Below, piece by piece: positions 43,339 through 52,011 of a DNA stretch of 64,000 nt. Each line of letters opens with the position of its first letter. Position 1 is the stretch's first letter. The notes under the pieces were generated by a model. The model had not been told where the DNA came from. It worked only from the letters and a program-made list of their open reading frames with translations, and searched no databases. Source of the stretch: Henriciella sp. (GTDB lineage: Bacteria > Pseudomonadota > Alphaproteobacteria > Caulobacterales > Hyphomonadaceae); NCBI GenBank assembly GCA_030066975.1, contig JASJAO010000001.1, forward strand, positions 372,001-436,000, in the 5' to 3' direction. A program made the translations under genes and the position numbers.

Positions 43339-43364
43339 CCCGAAACATATACAGTTTCGGGAGG
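43339..43364 (+). promoter_or_regulatory. Hairpin that pairs with the ribosome site of the TonB receptor gene
   Basis: An 8-bp perfect stem, CCCGAAAC (43339-43346) and GTTTCGGG (43354-43361), with a 7-base loop. The 3' arm contains the first three bases of the GGGAGG ribosome site (43359-43364) that serves the ATG at 43370, so folding could hide it. The same symmetry could instead be a DNA operator for the upstream AraC regulator. Confidence 0.5.
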
Positions 43365-43369
43365 TATTC

Positions 43370-45715
43370 ATGCGCAGACCAATCTATCGCTTTGGACAGC
43401 TGGGATTGCTCTCAGCGACCGCGTTGGGGTTCATGGCACCGGCGACATTTGCTCAATCGGAGCCTTCGGATACCGAAGAGGCGCGCCGATTTGGCCCGGT
43501 GGTTGTCACCGCGCAGCGCCGTGAAGAAAACCTTATTGATGTCCCGGTTTCGGTTTCCGCATTTGATGGAGATCTACTTGAAGACCTTGGCGTAGCCGAC
43601 CTGACGGAAGTTGCAAAGATCAGCCCGAATGTCACATTGGAAGTGTCGCGCGGGACCAATACGACGTTGACCGCCTTTATTCGCGGCGTCGGTCAGCAGG
43701 ACCCCGTTGCCGGCTTTGAGGCTGGTGTCGGCATCTATATCGACGATGTCTATCTCAACCGCCCGCAAGGGGCTGTTCTGGACGTATTTGATGTCGAGCG
43801 GATTGAAGTTCTGCGCGGACCCCAGGGCACGCTGTACGGGCGCAATACGATTGGCGGCGCGGTGAAATATGTTACGCGCGGTCTGGACAGTGAGCCGACC
43901 TTCAAAGCGAATGCGGCGCTCGGCAGCTATAATCAGCGTGATCTCATACTCACCGCAAGCATGCCACTGAGTGAGACCTTCCGGGTGGGTGGGTCATTTG
44001 CCTTGTTGCAGCGTGACGGGTTTGGAGAGAACCTGACCCTCGGCGGGGACAATTATGACAAGGACATTACGGCTGGGCGGGTGTCAGCAGAATGGGATGT
44101 GACGCCGGATTTCGATTTGCGGGCGTCGATTGATTATCTCGTCGACGACTCCTCGCCGCGGCAAGGCCATCGCTTGATTCCCGGTCAGCTGACAGGCGCC
44201 CCGGTTCTGGATGATGTGTTTGATACGCGCGCCGGACTGGATGTCGTCGAGCAGGAGGCGGAAGGAGGCGGTGCTTCACTCGTCGCCAACTGGACACTGA
44301 ATGACCGTTTCTCGCTGAAATCGGTGACGGCTTATCGCGAAGATGAAAGCACAACCCCGATCGATTTCGACTCGCTGCCCAGCGGAGACGTGGACGTGCC
44401 GGCGATCTATGAGAATGATCAGTTCAGCCAGGAATTCCTGCTGAACTATTCCAGTGATCGGTTGAACGGTGTGGCCGGTGTCTACTACCTTGATGCCAAT
44501 GCATCGACGGTGTTTGACGTGCTGCTCGATGATACAGGCAATCTGATCGGCCTGCCGGGGCTTAATGCCCAGACTTTTGGGGATGTAGCGACCGAAACCT
44601 GGGCGCTGTTTGGAGACTTCGCCTTCGCTTTGACAGACGCTCTGACCGTCACGCTTGGTGCGCGTTACACTGAAGATGAGCGTTCAAGTGTCGTTCTCCG
44701 GCGAACCTATGTCGGTGGCTTCTCTGACTTCTTTGGCGGCACGGGCGTACCGATTGCGACCACATCGGACTTTGAGGGATCAGAGACGTTCGATGATTTC
44801 AGCCCCCGTATCTCGCTGAGCTACGCACTTGATGACAATGCGAATGTCTACGCCACCTATGCGCAAGGGTTCAAAGGCGGCTCATTCGATCCGCGTGGAC
44901 AGACAAGTGCGGCCCCGGACTTCAATCAGGATGGAACGGTCAGCGAAGATGAGATTTTCGACTTCATGCAGTTTGACCCCGAAGAGGTAGACAGTTTCGA
45001 GGTTGGTTACAAAGCCAGTCAGCTGAATGGTCGACTGAACTATTCGGTGGCTGTGTTCTACAATGACTATTCCGATATTCAGGTCCCGGGCTCTGTTGGG
45101 GTGGATACGACAGGAGACGGCGTCAATGACACGTTCACTGGGGTGACCACGAATGCCGGTGCTGCGACCATATATGGCGTGGAGTTTGAAGGAAATGCCA
45201 CCCTGTTCGAGGGGCAGTTCAACGACAATGACTTGCTCGATCTCGGCTGGTCGATCGGTTATATTGATGCCGAATATGATGAGTTCATTGACGCCTTCGG
45301 CAATGATGTCTCCGATGAGCGGGTCTTCCAAAACACGCCGGAATGGACCGCGAGCGGACGTCTTGCCTATGAGACACCGCTCTCTCTTGGGGACAATGAT
45401 GGCACGCTCTTGCTGAACACGCTGATTTCTTATCGCGGGGACACAAGTCAGTTCGAAACGCCAAACGAATTCCTCGACCAGGAGGCCTATACGCTGGTCG
45501 ATGCGGGTGTTCAGTGGGAAAGCGCTGGCGGTGCCTGGACGTTTAGTATCAACGGCAAGAATCTGACGGATGAAGAATACATCGTGGCGGGCTATAATTT
45601 CGTCAATGCCAACGCGGATGGGACGTTCACGCCGACGCTTGGTTTGGAAGGCACGCTGACAGCCTTTTATGGCAATCCGCGCACAGTGACCTTTGGTCTC
45701 GGCTATCGCTACTAG
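43370..45715 (+). CDS. TonB-dependent receptor (AraC-linked)
   Basis: A 781-residue outer-membrane receptor. Signal peptide 1-29 (ending TFAQ); plug domain from about 45 (VVTAQRREENLIDVPVSVSAF) with the RGVGQQDPV and VEVLRGPQGTLYGRNTIGGAVKYVT-type motifs; barrel ending FGLGYRY. GGGAGG lies five bases before the ATG. An EF-like calcium-type loop (DFNQDGTVSEDE near residue 525) sits in an extracellular loop. It is followed at 13 bases by an MFS transporter and then a hydrolase, so the imported ligand is probably carried on through the inner membrane. Ligand unknown. Confidence 0.92.
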   Translation: MRRPIYRFGQLGLLSATALGFMAPATFAQSEPSDTEEARRFGPVVVTAQRREENLIDVPVSVSAFDGDLLEDLGVADLTEVAKISPNVTLEVSRGTNTTLTAFIRGVGQQDPVAGFEAGVGIYIDDVYLNRPQGAVLDVFDVERIEVLRGPQGTLYGRNTIGGAVKYVTRGLDSEPTFKANAALGSYNQRDLILTASMPLSETFRVGGSFALLQRDGFGENLTLGGDNYDKDITAGRVSAEWDVTPDFDLRASIDYLVDDSSPRQGHRLIPGQLTGAPVLDDVFDTRAGLDVVEQEAEGGGASLVANWTLNDRFSLKSVTAYREDESTTPIDFDSLPSGDVDVPAIYENDQFSQEFLLNYSSDRLNGVAGVYYLDANASTVFDVLLDDTGNLIGLPGLNAQTFGDVATETWALFGDFAFALTDALTVTLGARYTEDERSSVVLRRTYVGGFSDFFGGTGVPIATTSDFEGSETFDDFSPRISLSYALDDNANVYATYAQGFKGGSFDPRGQTSAAPDFNQDGTVSEDEIFDFMQFDPEEVDSFEVGYKASQLNGRLNYSVAVFYNDYSDIQVPGSVGVDTTGDGVNDTFTGVTTNAGAATIYGVEFEGNATLFEGQFNDNDLLDLGWSIGYIDAEYDEFIDAFGNDVSDERVFQNTPEWTASGRLAYETPLSLGDNDGTLLLNTLISYRGDTSQFETPNEFLDQEAYTLVDAGVQWESAGGAWTFSINGKNLTDEEYIVAGYNFVNANADGTFTPTLGLEGTLTAFYGNPRTVTFGLGYRY

Positions 45716-45728
45716 CGATCCTGAGGCC

Positions 45729-47021
45729 ATGACAAGTTCGACTTCCTCCCCGGACCAGGGTCAGTTTGGTGGGCGCGCCTATGTGCTCGCCATTCTGACC
45801 CTGGTCTATACGTTCAACCATATTGATCGTCAGATTCTGCTGATCCTGATCGAGCCGATCAAGGCGGAGTTGCAGATCAGTGATGGTCAGGTTGGGATTC
45901 TGACAGGGATAGCTTTTGCCGCGGTCTACGCAACATTGGGGATACCGATCGCGATGTGGGCGGATCGCGGCAATCGTCGCAATATCCTGTCGCTTGCCCT
46001 GGCGACCTGGTCCGGCATGACGGCCCTATCGGGGCTGGCGGCGTCTTACTGGCATCTTCTGGCCGCCCGTATTGGCGTTGGGATCGGGGAAGCTGGAGGA
46101 ACGCCGCCGGCAACATCGATGATTTCTGACCTTTATGCCCCGAAAGAGCGGGCTTTCGCGCTTGGCATCTACACGGCGGGGATCGGGCTCGGCATTCTCG
46201 CGGGCTTCATTATAGGCGGATATGTCTATGCGTACTTTGGGTGGCGCGTGGCCTTCTTCGTGGCGGGTCTTCCCGGAATCATGCTGGCGCTTGTACTGTT
46301 CCTGACCGTTCAAGAGCCGAAGCGGGGCGCGGTGGAAGAACGGGAGGATGACGGAACGGCGTCGAGCGTTGGTGAGACCATCAGGTTCATTCTGGGGCAG
46401 TCTTCTTTCCTCTGGATGCTGCTCGGCTGTCTGTTGATTTGTGTTTCTGCAAATGCATTCCTTGCCTGGACGCCCAGCCATCTTCAGCGCACCTATGACG
46501 TTGGCCCAAGCGATATTGCGATCCCTTTAGGCTTGCTGATCGGCGGCCTGGGCAGTGTTGGCGCAATCCTTCTGGGTCGGCTTTGCGATCGCTTGTCGAT
46601 CGCCAATCTGGCGTGGCGGCCCTGGATTATTGCGCTGTGCGCTGCCCTCGCCCTTCCGTTTGCCTGGATGTTCCTGCAAGCTGAGACTTTGGTGTTGGCT
46701 TATGCATGGAACGCGGTGCCGAGTTTCATTGGACTAATTTACGCTTCGATTGCGTATACCGCGTCGCAGGAACTGGTTGGGTTGCGCATGCGAGCCTTTG
46801 CGTCAGCTTTCATGCTGTTCTGCCTGACGCTTGTCGGGATCGGGGGTGGTCCGACGATTGTCGGCCTTTTGAGTGATGTGTTCGGTCAGGCCGGCGATCC
46901 TGCACCCTTGAAAACCGCTTTGCAGTGGATGTTGATCCTGAACGCATTGAGCGTGCTGGCACTGCTGATGTCAGCGCGAACTTATGAAAGGGACGTGGCG
47001 CGCGCCGCGAAAATGGTTTGA
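45729..47021 (+). CDS. Spinster-like MFS transporter
   Basis: A 430-residue 12-TM major-facilitator protein. TM1 carries the FNHIDRQILLILIEPIK segment typical of the spinster-type family, motif A (ADRGNRRN) follows TM2, and GIGEAGGTPPATSMISDLY lies in TM4-5; the large central loop is near residues 195-215. The frame opens at TTG 45693 inside the receptor gene, but ATG 45729 (MTSSTSSPDQG) is chosen; GAGG stands very close, two bases before it, so translation may rely on coupling with the upstream gene. It overlaps the hydrolase start by one base. Confidence 0.88.
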   Translation: MTSSTSSPDQGQFGGRAYVLAILTLVYTFNHIDRQILLILIEPIKAELQISDGQVGILTGIAFAAVYATLGIPIAMWADRGNRRNILSLALATWSGMTALSGLAASYWHLLAARIGVGIGEAGGTPPATSMISDLYAPKERAFALGIYTAGIGLGILAGFIIGGYVYAYFGWRVAFFVAGLPGIMLALVLFLTVQEPKRGAVEEREDDGTASSVGETIRFILGQSSFLWMLLGCLLICVSANAFLAWTPSHLQRTYDVGPSDIAIPLGLLIGGLGSVGAILLGRLCDRLSIANLAWRPWIIALCAALALPFAWMFLQAETLVLAYAWNAVPSFIGLIYASIAYTASQELVGLRMRAFASAFMLFCLTLVGIGGGPTIVGLLSDVFGQAGDPAPLKTALQWMLILNALSVLALLMSARTYERDVARAAKMV

Positions 47022-47929
47022 TGAAGACGTTTTTGGCATGCGTTCTGGCTCTCGGCCTAGTCTGCGGGTGTGGCGGGCCCCCAACACCAGACGGACCAGA
47101 GGCTTCTGTTGAGGGCGAGATCGCTGCACCGGTGCCAACGCGTTTCACCGTTCAGACGGTTGGGGCTGGCCCTGATATCATTCTTGTCCCGGGCCTCGCC
47201 TCTCACCCGGATGTCTTTGCCCAAACTGTCGACCACTTGCGGGACCGTTATACACTACACCTTGTGCACATTGCCGGGTTCGCTGGGGCACCAGCAGCGG
47301 GCAATGACGGAGAGTCCGAGATTCTGCGTCCGGTGGCTCAGGAGGTTGCAACCTATGCGGCAAGTCTGGATCAGCGCCCCGCAATTGTCGGCCACTCACT
47401 CGGGGGCCTGATTTCGCTTGCTGCAGCGCTTGAAGCACCAAATGCGTTTGACCGGATCATGGTTGTTGATGTGTTGCCCTTCTTTTCGGTGATGATCGAC
47501 CCTGTGGCAACGGAAGACACCGTCATACCCATGGCGACCGTCTTGAAAACAACCCTGCTCACTCAATCGGAAGAGGTTTATGAGGCTCGACAACGTGAAG
47601 CTCTCGCCGCCCTGACAAAGTCTGAAGAGGCCTTGCAGAAATCGCTGGATTGGTCCCTTGAAACGGATCGTGGCGTGATGGCACAGGCGATGTTTGACGT
47701 ACTGACCACGGATTTGCGGGATGAGGTTGCAGGCATCGAAACGCCAATGACCGTTCTCTACGCACGTGATCCGCAAATACCGAATATGGAGCAAGTCGAG
47801 CAGCAGTATATTGAAGCCTATGGCGACGGCTCCGGAATGGTTCTGCGCCCAATCGACGGCGCGCTGCATTTCATTATGTATGATCAGCGCGACCAATTTC
47901 TGACCGAGATCGATGCATTTCTCGAGTAG
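47021..47929 (+). CDS. Alpha/beta hydrolase, predicted lipoprotein
   Basis: A 302-residue alpha/beta hydrolase with nucleophile Ser126 in GHSLGG, oxyanion region VPGLAS near 56-61 and a candidate His in GALHFIMYD near 285. The first 20 residues form a lipoprotein-type signal (VCGC with Cys17), so it is probably anchored in the periplasm. ATG 47021 overlaps the MFS stop codon (TGATG), giving tight coupling; the one-codon longer TTG start is less likely. In context it would cleave an ester or lactone of the compound imported by the TBDR. Substrate unknown. Confidence 0.85.
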   Translation: MKTFLACVLALGLVCGCGGPPTPDGPEASVEGEIAAPVPTRFTVQTVGAGPDIILVPGLASHPDVFAQTVDHLRDRYTLHLVHIAGFAGAPAAGNDGESEILRPVAQEVATYAASLDQRPAIVGHSLGGLISLAAALEAPNAFDRIMVVDVLPFFSVMIDPVATEDTVIPMATVLKTTLLTQSEEVYEARQREALAALTKSEEALQKSLDWSLETDRGVMAQAMFDVLTTDLRDEVAGIETPMTVLYARDPQIPNMEQVEQQYIEAYGDGSGMVLRPIDGALHFIMYDQRDQFLTEIDAFLE

Positions 47930-47990
47930 AGACGGATGCACGTCTCTGAGGCAATGCCTATGCGCTTGGGTCTTGTATTTTTGTCCTGAT

Positions 47991-48593
47991 CTAGCGGCTG
48001 ACGGGCCGCCTTTGACCGTTGCCATTACGGTTGGATCGACCACCGTTTGGGCCGGACGGGCTGGAGGTGCTGTTAGCTTGCCAAAGCTCACCCTGCGTAG
48101 CCTGCCTTGGATCAGGCAGGGAATAAAGCAGCTCTGATCGACCGATCGATCCGTCGGAGTTCAAGTCGGACGCTTCAAACTCAGCAATCAGGCGTTGTTC
48201 GAATTCAAGCCGCGTAATGCGCCCGTTCAAATCGGCATCAAAGGACAGATAATTGGGAAGGGCATTCCGGTCGCCCATCGTCACCTGGCTCCATTCAGCG
48301 ATAGAGACCGCACCGACGTCGCCTTTCGACGCGGTATCAATCCGAGCCCAATGCAGAGGAATAGCTTCAATCAATTCGATGCGGCTGGTGACGCTGTCAC
48401 CGTCGCTGTCCATGCCTGTAAACAACAGCCCAACCGGGCGGGTCACTTTGCCTCGCAGCATAGTATCTGAGGGCAGGACGCCAGCATTAAGAGGTTCGGC
48501 ATTATTCGTTGAGGCGCAAGAAACTGTGACTGCACAACAAGCCGCGATCAACAGGGTGCGAGCGGCAGAGAACTTTGAACGGTTATCAGTCAT
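47991..48593 (-). CDS. EF-hand domain lipoprotein
   Basis: A 200-residue exported protein with a lipoprotein signal (VTVSC near residue 25) and three or four EF-hand-like calcium loops: DSDGDSVTSRIEL, DADLNGRITRLEF and DLNSDGSIGRSEL, each with acidic residues at the coordinating positions. A Gly/Asn/Arg-rich tail follows. The long frame reaches 48677, but ATG 48593 with GGAGA upstream starts directly at the signal region and is preferred. It converges on the hydrolase gene. It may bind calcium in the envelope; role unknown. Confidence 0.8.
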   Translation of the reverse strand: MTDNRSKFSAARTLLIAACCAVTVSCASTNNAEPLNAGVLPSDTMLRGKVTRPVGLLFTGMDSDGDSVTSRIELIEAIPLHWARIDTASKGDVGAVSIAEWSQVTMGDRNALPNYLSFDADLNGRITRLEFEQRLIAEFEASDLNSDGSIGRSELLYSLPDPRQATQGELWQANSTSSPSGPNGGRSNRNGNGQRRPVSR

Positions 48594-48616
48594 GCATTCG
48601 TCTCCATCTCGAAAAG

Positions 48617-48662
48617 AAGGAGGCCGCCTATTGGAGGATTTCGAGGGATAAGCGGCCTCCTT
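48617..48662. terminator. Long-stem hairpin upstream of the EF-hand gene
   Basis: An 11-bp perfect inverted repeat, 48617-48627 (AAGGAGGCCGC) and 48652-48662 (GCGGCCTCCTT), with a 24-base loop and TTTT at the right side. On the minus strand it lies 24 bases before the EF-hand start codon, in its leader; on the plus strand it would look like a terminator, although no plus-strand gene ends here. A leader hairpin or attenuator is possible. Confidence 0.5.
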
Positions 48663-49144
48663 TTGTTGGCCCGCCAACTCTTGAGTTGCGAAGAGTCAAG
48701 AGAAGGGAGTGAGCGGAAACCAACAATCGAGTTTCAGTTTTAGAAAGGATAGTCTCCTTGGTTCAGAGGGGAAACGCTCCGCCTCTGGGATCAAGTTATC
48801 GACGTGAAGTATTGAGGAGATTTGCCTGCTGATTAGAAAGTGATGACAAGTTGTGACACCCTGCGACAGAGCCTTACAGAAAAGTCACTCCTTTTTTCTC
48901 GGAAAGTGATGGTATCGAACTACTTAAAGCAGATTGACAGGCGATATGATGCATTTGGAGGGCAATCACTCGGTCTAGGCACGCAGTGTTTTGGAAGCGG
49001 ATTCCACAGTGTTGCGGATCACTTTGGAGGCATGATTTATGGGGTAGCGACAGGCTATTTCATGGCCCCAGTAGCGATCAGGCGTGTACCGACTGCCCTT
49101 GCAAATGACAAGCAAGAGTGGAGAGATTGTTAGCTGTGGAACAA
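48663..49144. other. Intergenic region before the two-component system
   Basis: About 480 bases holding the divergent promoters of the EF-hand and response-regulator genes. A 97-codon plus frame at 48840-49133 has no signal or motif and overlaps the regulator frame, so I do not call it. A short hairpin pair, CAGAGG (48764-48769) and CCTCTG (48782-48787), is present. No RNA gene was recognised. Confidence 0.5.
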
Positions 49145-49873
49145 ATGACGCAATCGTTTGAACGCCCGAGGTTGCTGATCGTCGATGACGATCGAGACTT
49201 ACGCGAAGATCTGAAGCAATATCTCACCATAGAAGGATACGACGTCACCGAGGCAGAAAACGCCTCGGCGGCGCGTCGTGCGCTCCACGCAGAAGAACCG
49301 GACTTGATCCTTTTGGACATCATGATGCCTGGCGAGGACGGCATAAGCCTTTGCCGGTCCCTCGCGCGTTCAAAGCCGATCCCGACCATATTTGTAAGCG
49401 CGCGCAGTGATGACATCGACCGGATTGTCGGGCTGGAAGTCGGCGCAGATGACTATGTGTCAAAACCCTATAATCCGCGCGAACTGCTCGCCCGTATCAA
49501 GTCCGTGCTTCGCCGCGCGACCGGGGGATCCCTGCTTAAGGGTGAGGAAGTCACCAATCTGTTTGAATTTGACCGTTGGGTTCTGGATCTCGCGCGCCGA
49601 CGTCTGACCCGCGACGACGGCGTGCTGATCTCTCTCAGCGCCACCGAGTTCCAGCTTCTGAAAGTGTTCCTGTCGCGACCAAACATTGTCCTGTCCAGAG
49701 ACCGTATCCTGGAACTGACCCGGATCGAAGGCGAGGAGGTCTTTGATCGCAGCGTCGACAGCCAAATCAGTCGTTTCAGAAGAAAGCTCGAGATCGATCC
49801 AAAAGATCCACAGCTCATCCAGACCGTCTGGGGCGGCGGATACATGTTCGCAGCGGAAGTCCGTCGGCTCTGA
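49145..49873 (+). CDS. OmpR-family two-component response regulator
   Basis: A 242-residue DNA-binding response regulator. The receiver domain has the acidic pair DDD at 14-16, phosphorylation Asp58 (LLDIMMP), the Thr/Ser switch in FVSA near 84 and Lys107 (SKPYNP). The OmpR winged helix follows from about 140 with LSATEFQLLKVFLSRPNIVLSRD. GTG 49118 also opens the frame, but ATG 49145 gives the normal family N-terminus with GGA upstream. It overlaps the kinase start by one base. Likely targets are nearby envelope genes (DUF2141, BamA-like, autotransporter), which is inference from position only. Confidence 0.9.
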   Translation: MTQSFERPRLLIVDDDRDLREDLKQYLTIEGYDVTEAENASAARRALHAEEPDLILLDIMMPGEDGISLCRSLARSKPIPTIFVSARSDDIDRIVGLEVGADDYVSKPYNPRELLARIKSVLRRATGGSLLKGEEVTNLFEFDRWVLDLARRRLTRDDGVLISLSATEFQLLKVFLSRPNIVLSRDRILELTRIEGEEVFDRSVDSQISRFRRKLEIDPKDPQLIQTVWGGGYMFAAEVRRL

Positions 49874-51249
49874 TGCTGCGGCACATCAATACGCTCGCCG
49901 GTCGGATGGTTCTGTATCTGGTGGCGGCCTTACTTGTCTTCATGGTGTTTGGGATGACGGTGGTGCACAGCCAGCTTGTCGCGCCACGAGATGTCCTAAA
50001 AAACCAAATGCAACTTGCGGCCGATACGATCATCGATCAGCAGGCAAAAGGATGGGAAAATGACCTGTCCACAGACGAGTTATCCGATCGCGGCATCCTA
50101 CGGCTGACACGCACCTCAACATCCGCGATTTCAGAAGACGCGTTGAGGTCGACGTCGGTCGCCGAGGAATTGAAACAACTCGCAGGACTGTCGCCTACCC
50201 AAAATGTATTTGTCGCCTATGGCCCCAGAGCGGGCCTGCTCAGATCGATCTTCGACTATATCGACGCAGACGGGATTGCTAAAACCGGCGTACTGGAGGT
50301 GTTAAATGTCTCTGTGGAAACCGCGCCTGGAGAGTGGCTGAACGTGTCAGTGGCGCCCGCGTGGCATCGCAGCGCTTTTGATTTTCCATTCTTTATGCCG
50401 TTGCTTCCGATCGTCATCGTTGGTGTCGTCGGTGCGATCATCGCACAAAGAGCCACGCGGCCACTGAACGAAATGGCAAAAGCCTCGATGCGCCTCGCTG
50501 ATGATTATGTGCACGAGCCGATCCCGCTCCGCGGTCCGGTTGACGTCCAGGACGCGCTGCGGGCCTACAATGATATGGGCAAACGGTTGGAAGCCACGGT
50601 TACACGTCAACGTGAACTGCTCTCGGCCATCGGGCACGATCTGCGAACACCGATCACATCGCTCAGACTGCGGACGGAAATGTTGTCGGACCCAGCAGAG
50701 AAGGGACGTATCACCCGAGCGTTGGATGAGTTGGAGACCATGACCGAAGCGGCTTTGTCGCTGGCTTCGATTGGGCATTCTGGAGAATCTCCGAGCTTGA
50801 TTGATATGAGTTCACTGGTCGAAAGCCTGTGTGAGGATCTCGATAGTATCGGGATGCCTGTCCACTTTTCTCAGACATTTGGACATCCGATTGTTCTTGG
50901 GCGGGCAGGTGAACTGGTGCGGGCGACACGGAACCTTATCGAGAATGCTGTGCGGTATGGAGGGTGTGCGAAAGTATCGCTTCAGAACCAGGCCAATACG
51001 TGTTCGATCCTGATAGAGGATGAAGGTCCTGGTATTGATCCAAGCCAACACGAGCTCGTTTTCCACCCGCTAGTGCGTTTGGAATCGTCCCGAAACAAAG
51101 ATACGGGCGGTCACGGCCTGGGACTTCATATCGCAAAAAGTATCGCCATGTCGCATGGCGGAGAAATCACGCTCGAAAACCTACAGCCCAAGGGCTTCCT
51201 GGCGCGGTTATCGCTGCCAGTCACCCATCAAGCGGGTATGCTGGCGTGA
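49873..51249 (+). CDS. EnvZ-like sensor histidine kinase
   Basis: A 458-residue membrane kinase: TM1 about 12-32, periplasmic sensor about 34-160, TM2 about 162-182, HAMP, then the dimerisation and phosphoacceptor domain with His255 (SAIGHDLRTP), N-box NLIENAVRYGG, G1 DEGPGID and G2 GGHGLGLHIAKSIA. The start ATG overlaps the response regulator stop (TGATG), so kinase and regulator are one coupled pair. The periplasmic sensor has no recognisable ligand domain. Confidence 0.92.
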   Translation: MLRHINTLAGRMVLYLVAALLVFMVFGMTVVHSQLVAPRDVLKNQMQLAADTIIDQQAKGWENDLSTDELSDRGILRLTRTSTSAISEDALRSTSVAEELKQLAGLSPTQNVFVAYGPRAGLLRSIFDYIDADGIAKTGVLEVLNVSVETAPGEWLNVSVAPAWHRSAFDFPFFMPLLPIVIVGVVGAIIAQRATRPLNEMAKASMRLADDYVHEPIPLRGPVDVQDALRAYNDMGKRLEATVTRQRELLSAIGHDLRTPITSLRLRTEMLSDPAEKGRITRALDELETMTEAALSLASIGHSGESPSLIDMSSLVESLCEDLDSIGMPVHFSQTFGHPIVLGRAGELVRATRNLIENAVRYGGCAKVSLQNQANTCSILIEDEGPGIDPSQHELVFHPLVRLESSRNKDTGGHGLGLHIAKSIAMSHGGEITLENLQPKGFLARLSLPVTHQAGMLA

Positions 51250-51319
51250 CGTCGCGAACTCGGCGGTTAAACGCTTTGTTTCAAGGTGGTTTGTTCCGAT
51301 ACTTGATGAGGGTGTAAGC

Positions 51320-51416
51320 GGCGCCCCGCTCGCATGGATCTTGGGACAATCGTCCTTGCTTACGGGGCGCCTGGCCAGTTGCGGCTTTGTGTGGGGGGAC
51401 CGGTCACCGCAACTGG
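51320..51416. terminator. Two adjacent long stem-loops between kinase and DUF2141 gene
   Basis: Hairpin one pairs 51320-51328 with 51363-51371 (9 bp, GGCGCCCCG/CGGGGCGCC, 34-base loop). Hairpin two pairs 51375-51384 with 51407-51416 (10 bp, CCAGTTGCGG/CCGCAACTGG, 22-base loop) and overlaps the last codons of the DUF2141 gene. They lie between convergent genes, so a two-way terminator is likely; neither is followed by a clean T run. Confidence 0.5.
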
Positions 51417-51820
51417 ATTTCAATCTCCGTTCTACCGACCAACGTCACTGCAGCGGTTTCGAATTTCGGTCGTGCCATTCGGCGCGCGGGATTGTTTGAC
51501 AAGCCCACTGGCTCAAGCGGGCGACCACCAAAGCCGCGCCGGATCTCGCCGTCGCCATCAATGTCATGGAACGCGGTCACCGCGTACACACCTTCGGCCA
51601 AGCCGGTAAAAGCCAACTGCGCGCCTTCAGCAGCTGGCACGGAGGTGATGTCCTGGCTGTCTGAGCCGCAAATCGGAAAGCCGTCATTGGAAGTCCACAA
51701 GCAGGCAACAATGTTGCCCTCTGTCGACTCCAGACCGGACACACGGACCAAAAGCTCTTCCGCATTCGCCTGGATAGGGGTTGCGATAGCGAGGGCCCAC
51801 AAAAAGATGGAGCGTTTCAA
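51404..51820 (-). CDS. DUF2141 secreted protein, first copy
   Basis: A 138-residue exported beta-sandwich protein. Signal peptide about 1-20 (ending ANA). The DUF2141 core shows ACLWTSNDGFPICG with two Cys about 12 apart, and the calcium-like loop FHDIDGDGEI followed by the PLEPVGLSNN segment. The frame opens upstream to 51916, but no signal peptide fits there. TTG 51820 has AAGGA 8 bases upstream and starts directly on the signal. It follows the BamA-like gene on the same strand, 191 bases after that gene's stop. The family function is unknown; members are periplasmic or surface-associated. Confidence 0.75.
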   Translation of the reverse strand: MKRSIFLWALAIATPIQANAEELLVRVSGLESTEGNIVACLWTSNDGFPICGSDSQDITSVPAAEGAQLAFTGLAEGVYAVTAFHDIDGDGEIRRGFGGRPLEPVGLSNNPARRMARPKFETAAVTLVGRTEIEIQLR

Positions 51821-52011
51821 TTTACCGTTTCCTTCTGGAGTGAGAGTGATCGGTAGGGGTGGCGGTCTCGCTCCAAACGCGTTTGGCATTTGCAGCGGAC
51901 GGTTCCTGAAAAGCACAGAGTTTTGTCAGAAGTATCGCAGACGGACGAAAGTCGACTTGGATCGCAGATCGTTGGGTCCAACCGGAAAGTTCTGCGGCCC
52001 TGGTCATGACG

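Noticed and set aside
44882-45730. A 282-codon frame antisense to the TonB receptor at 43370-45715
   Set aside because: It mirrors codon bias of the receptor gene and shows no recognisable protein feature.
47921-47950. 7-bp hairpin AGAGACG/CGTCTCT right at the hydrolase stop codon as a terminator
   Set aside because: Short stem and no T run; too weak to call.
48840-49133. A 97-codon plus-strand frame upstream of the response regulator
   Set aside because: No motif, and no good ribosome site; its end lies next to the regulator's start region, which is better read as promoter.
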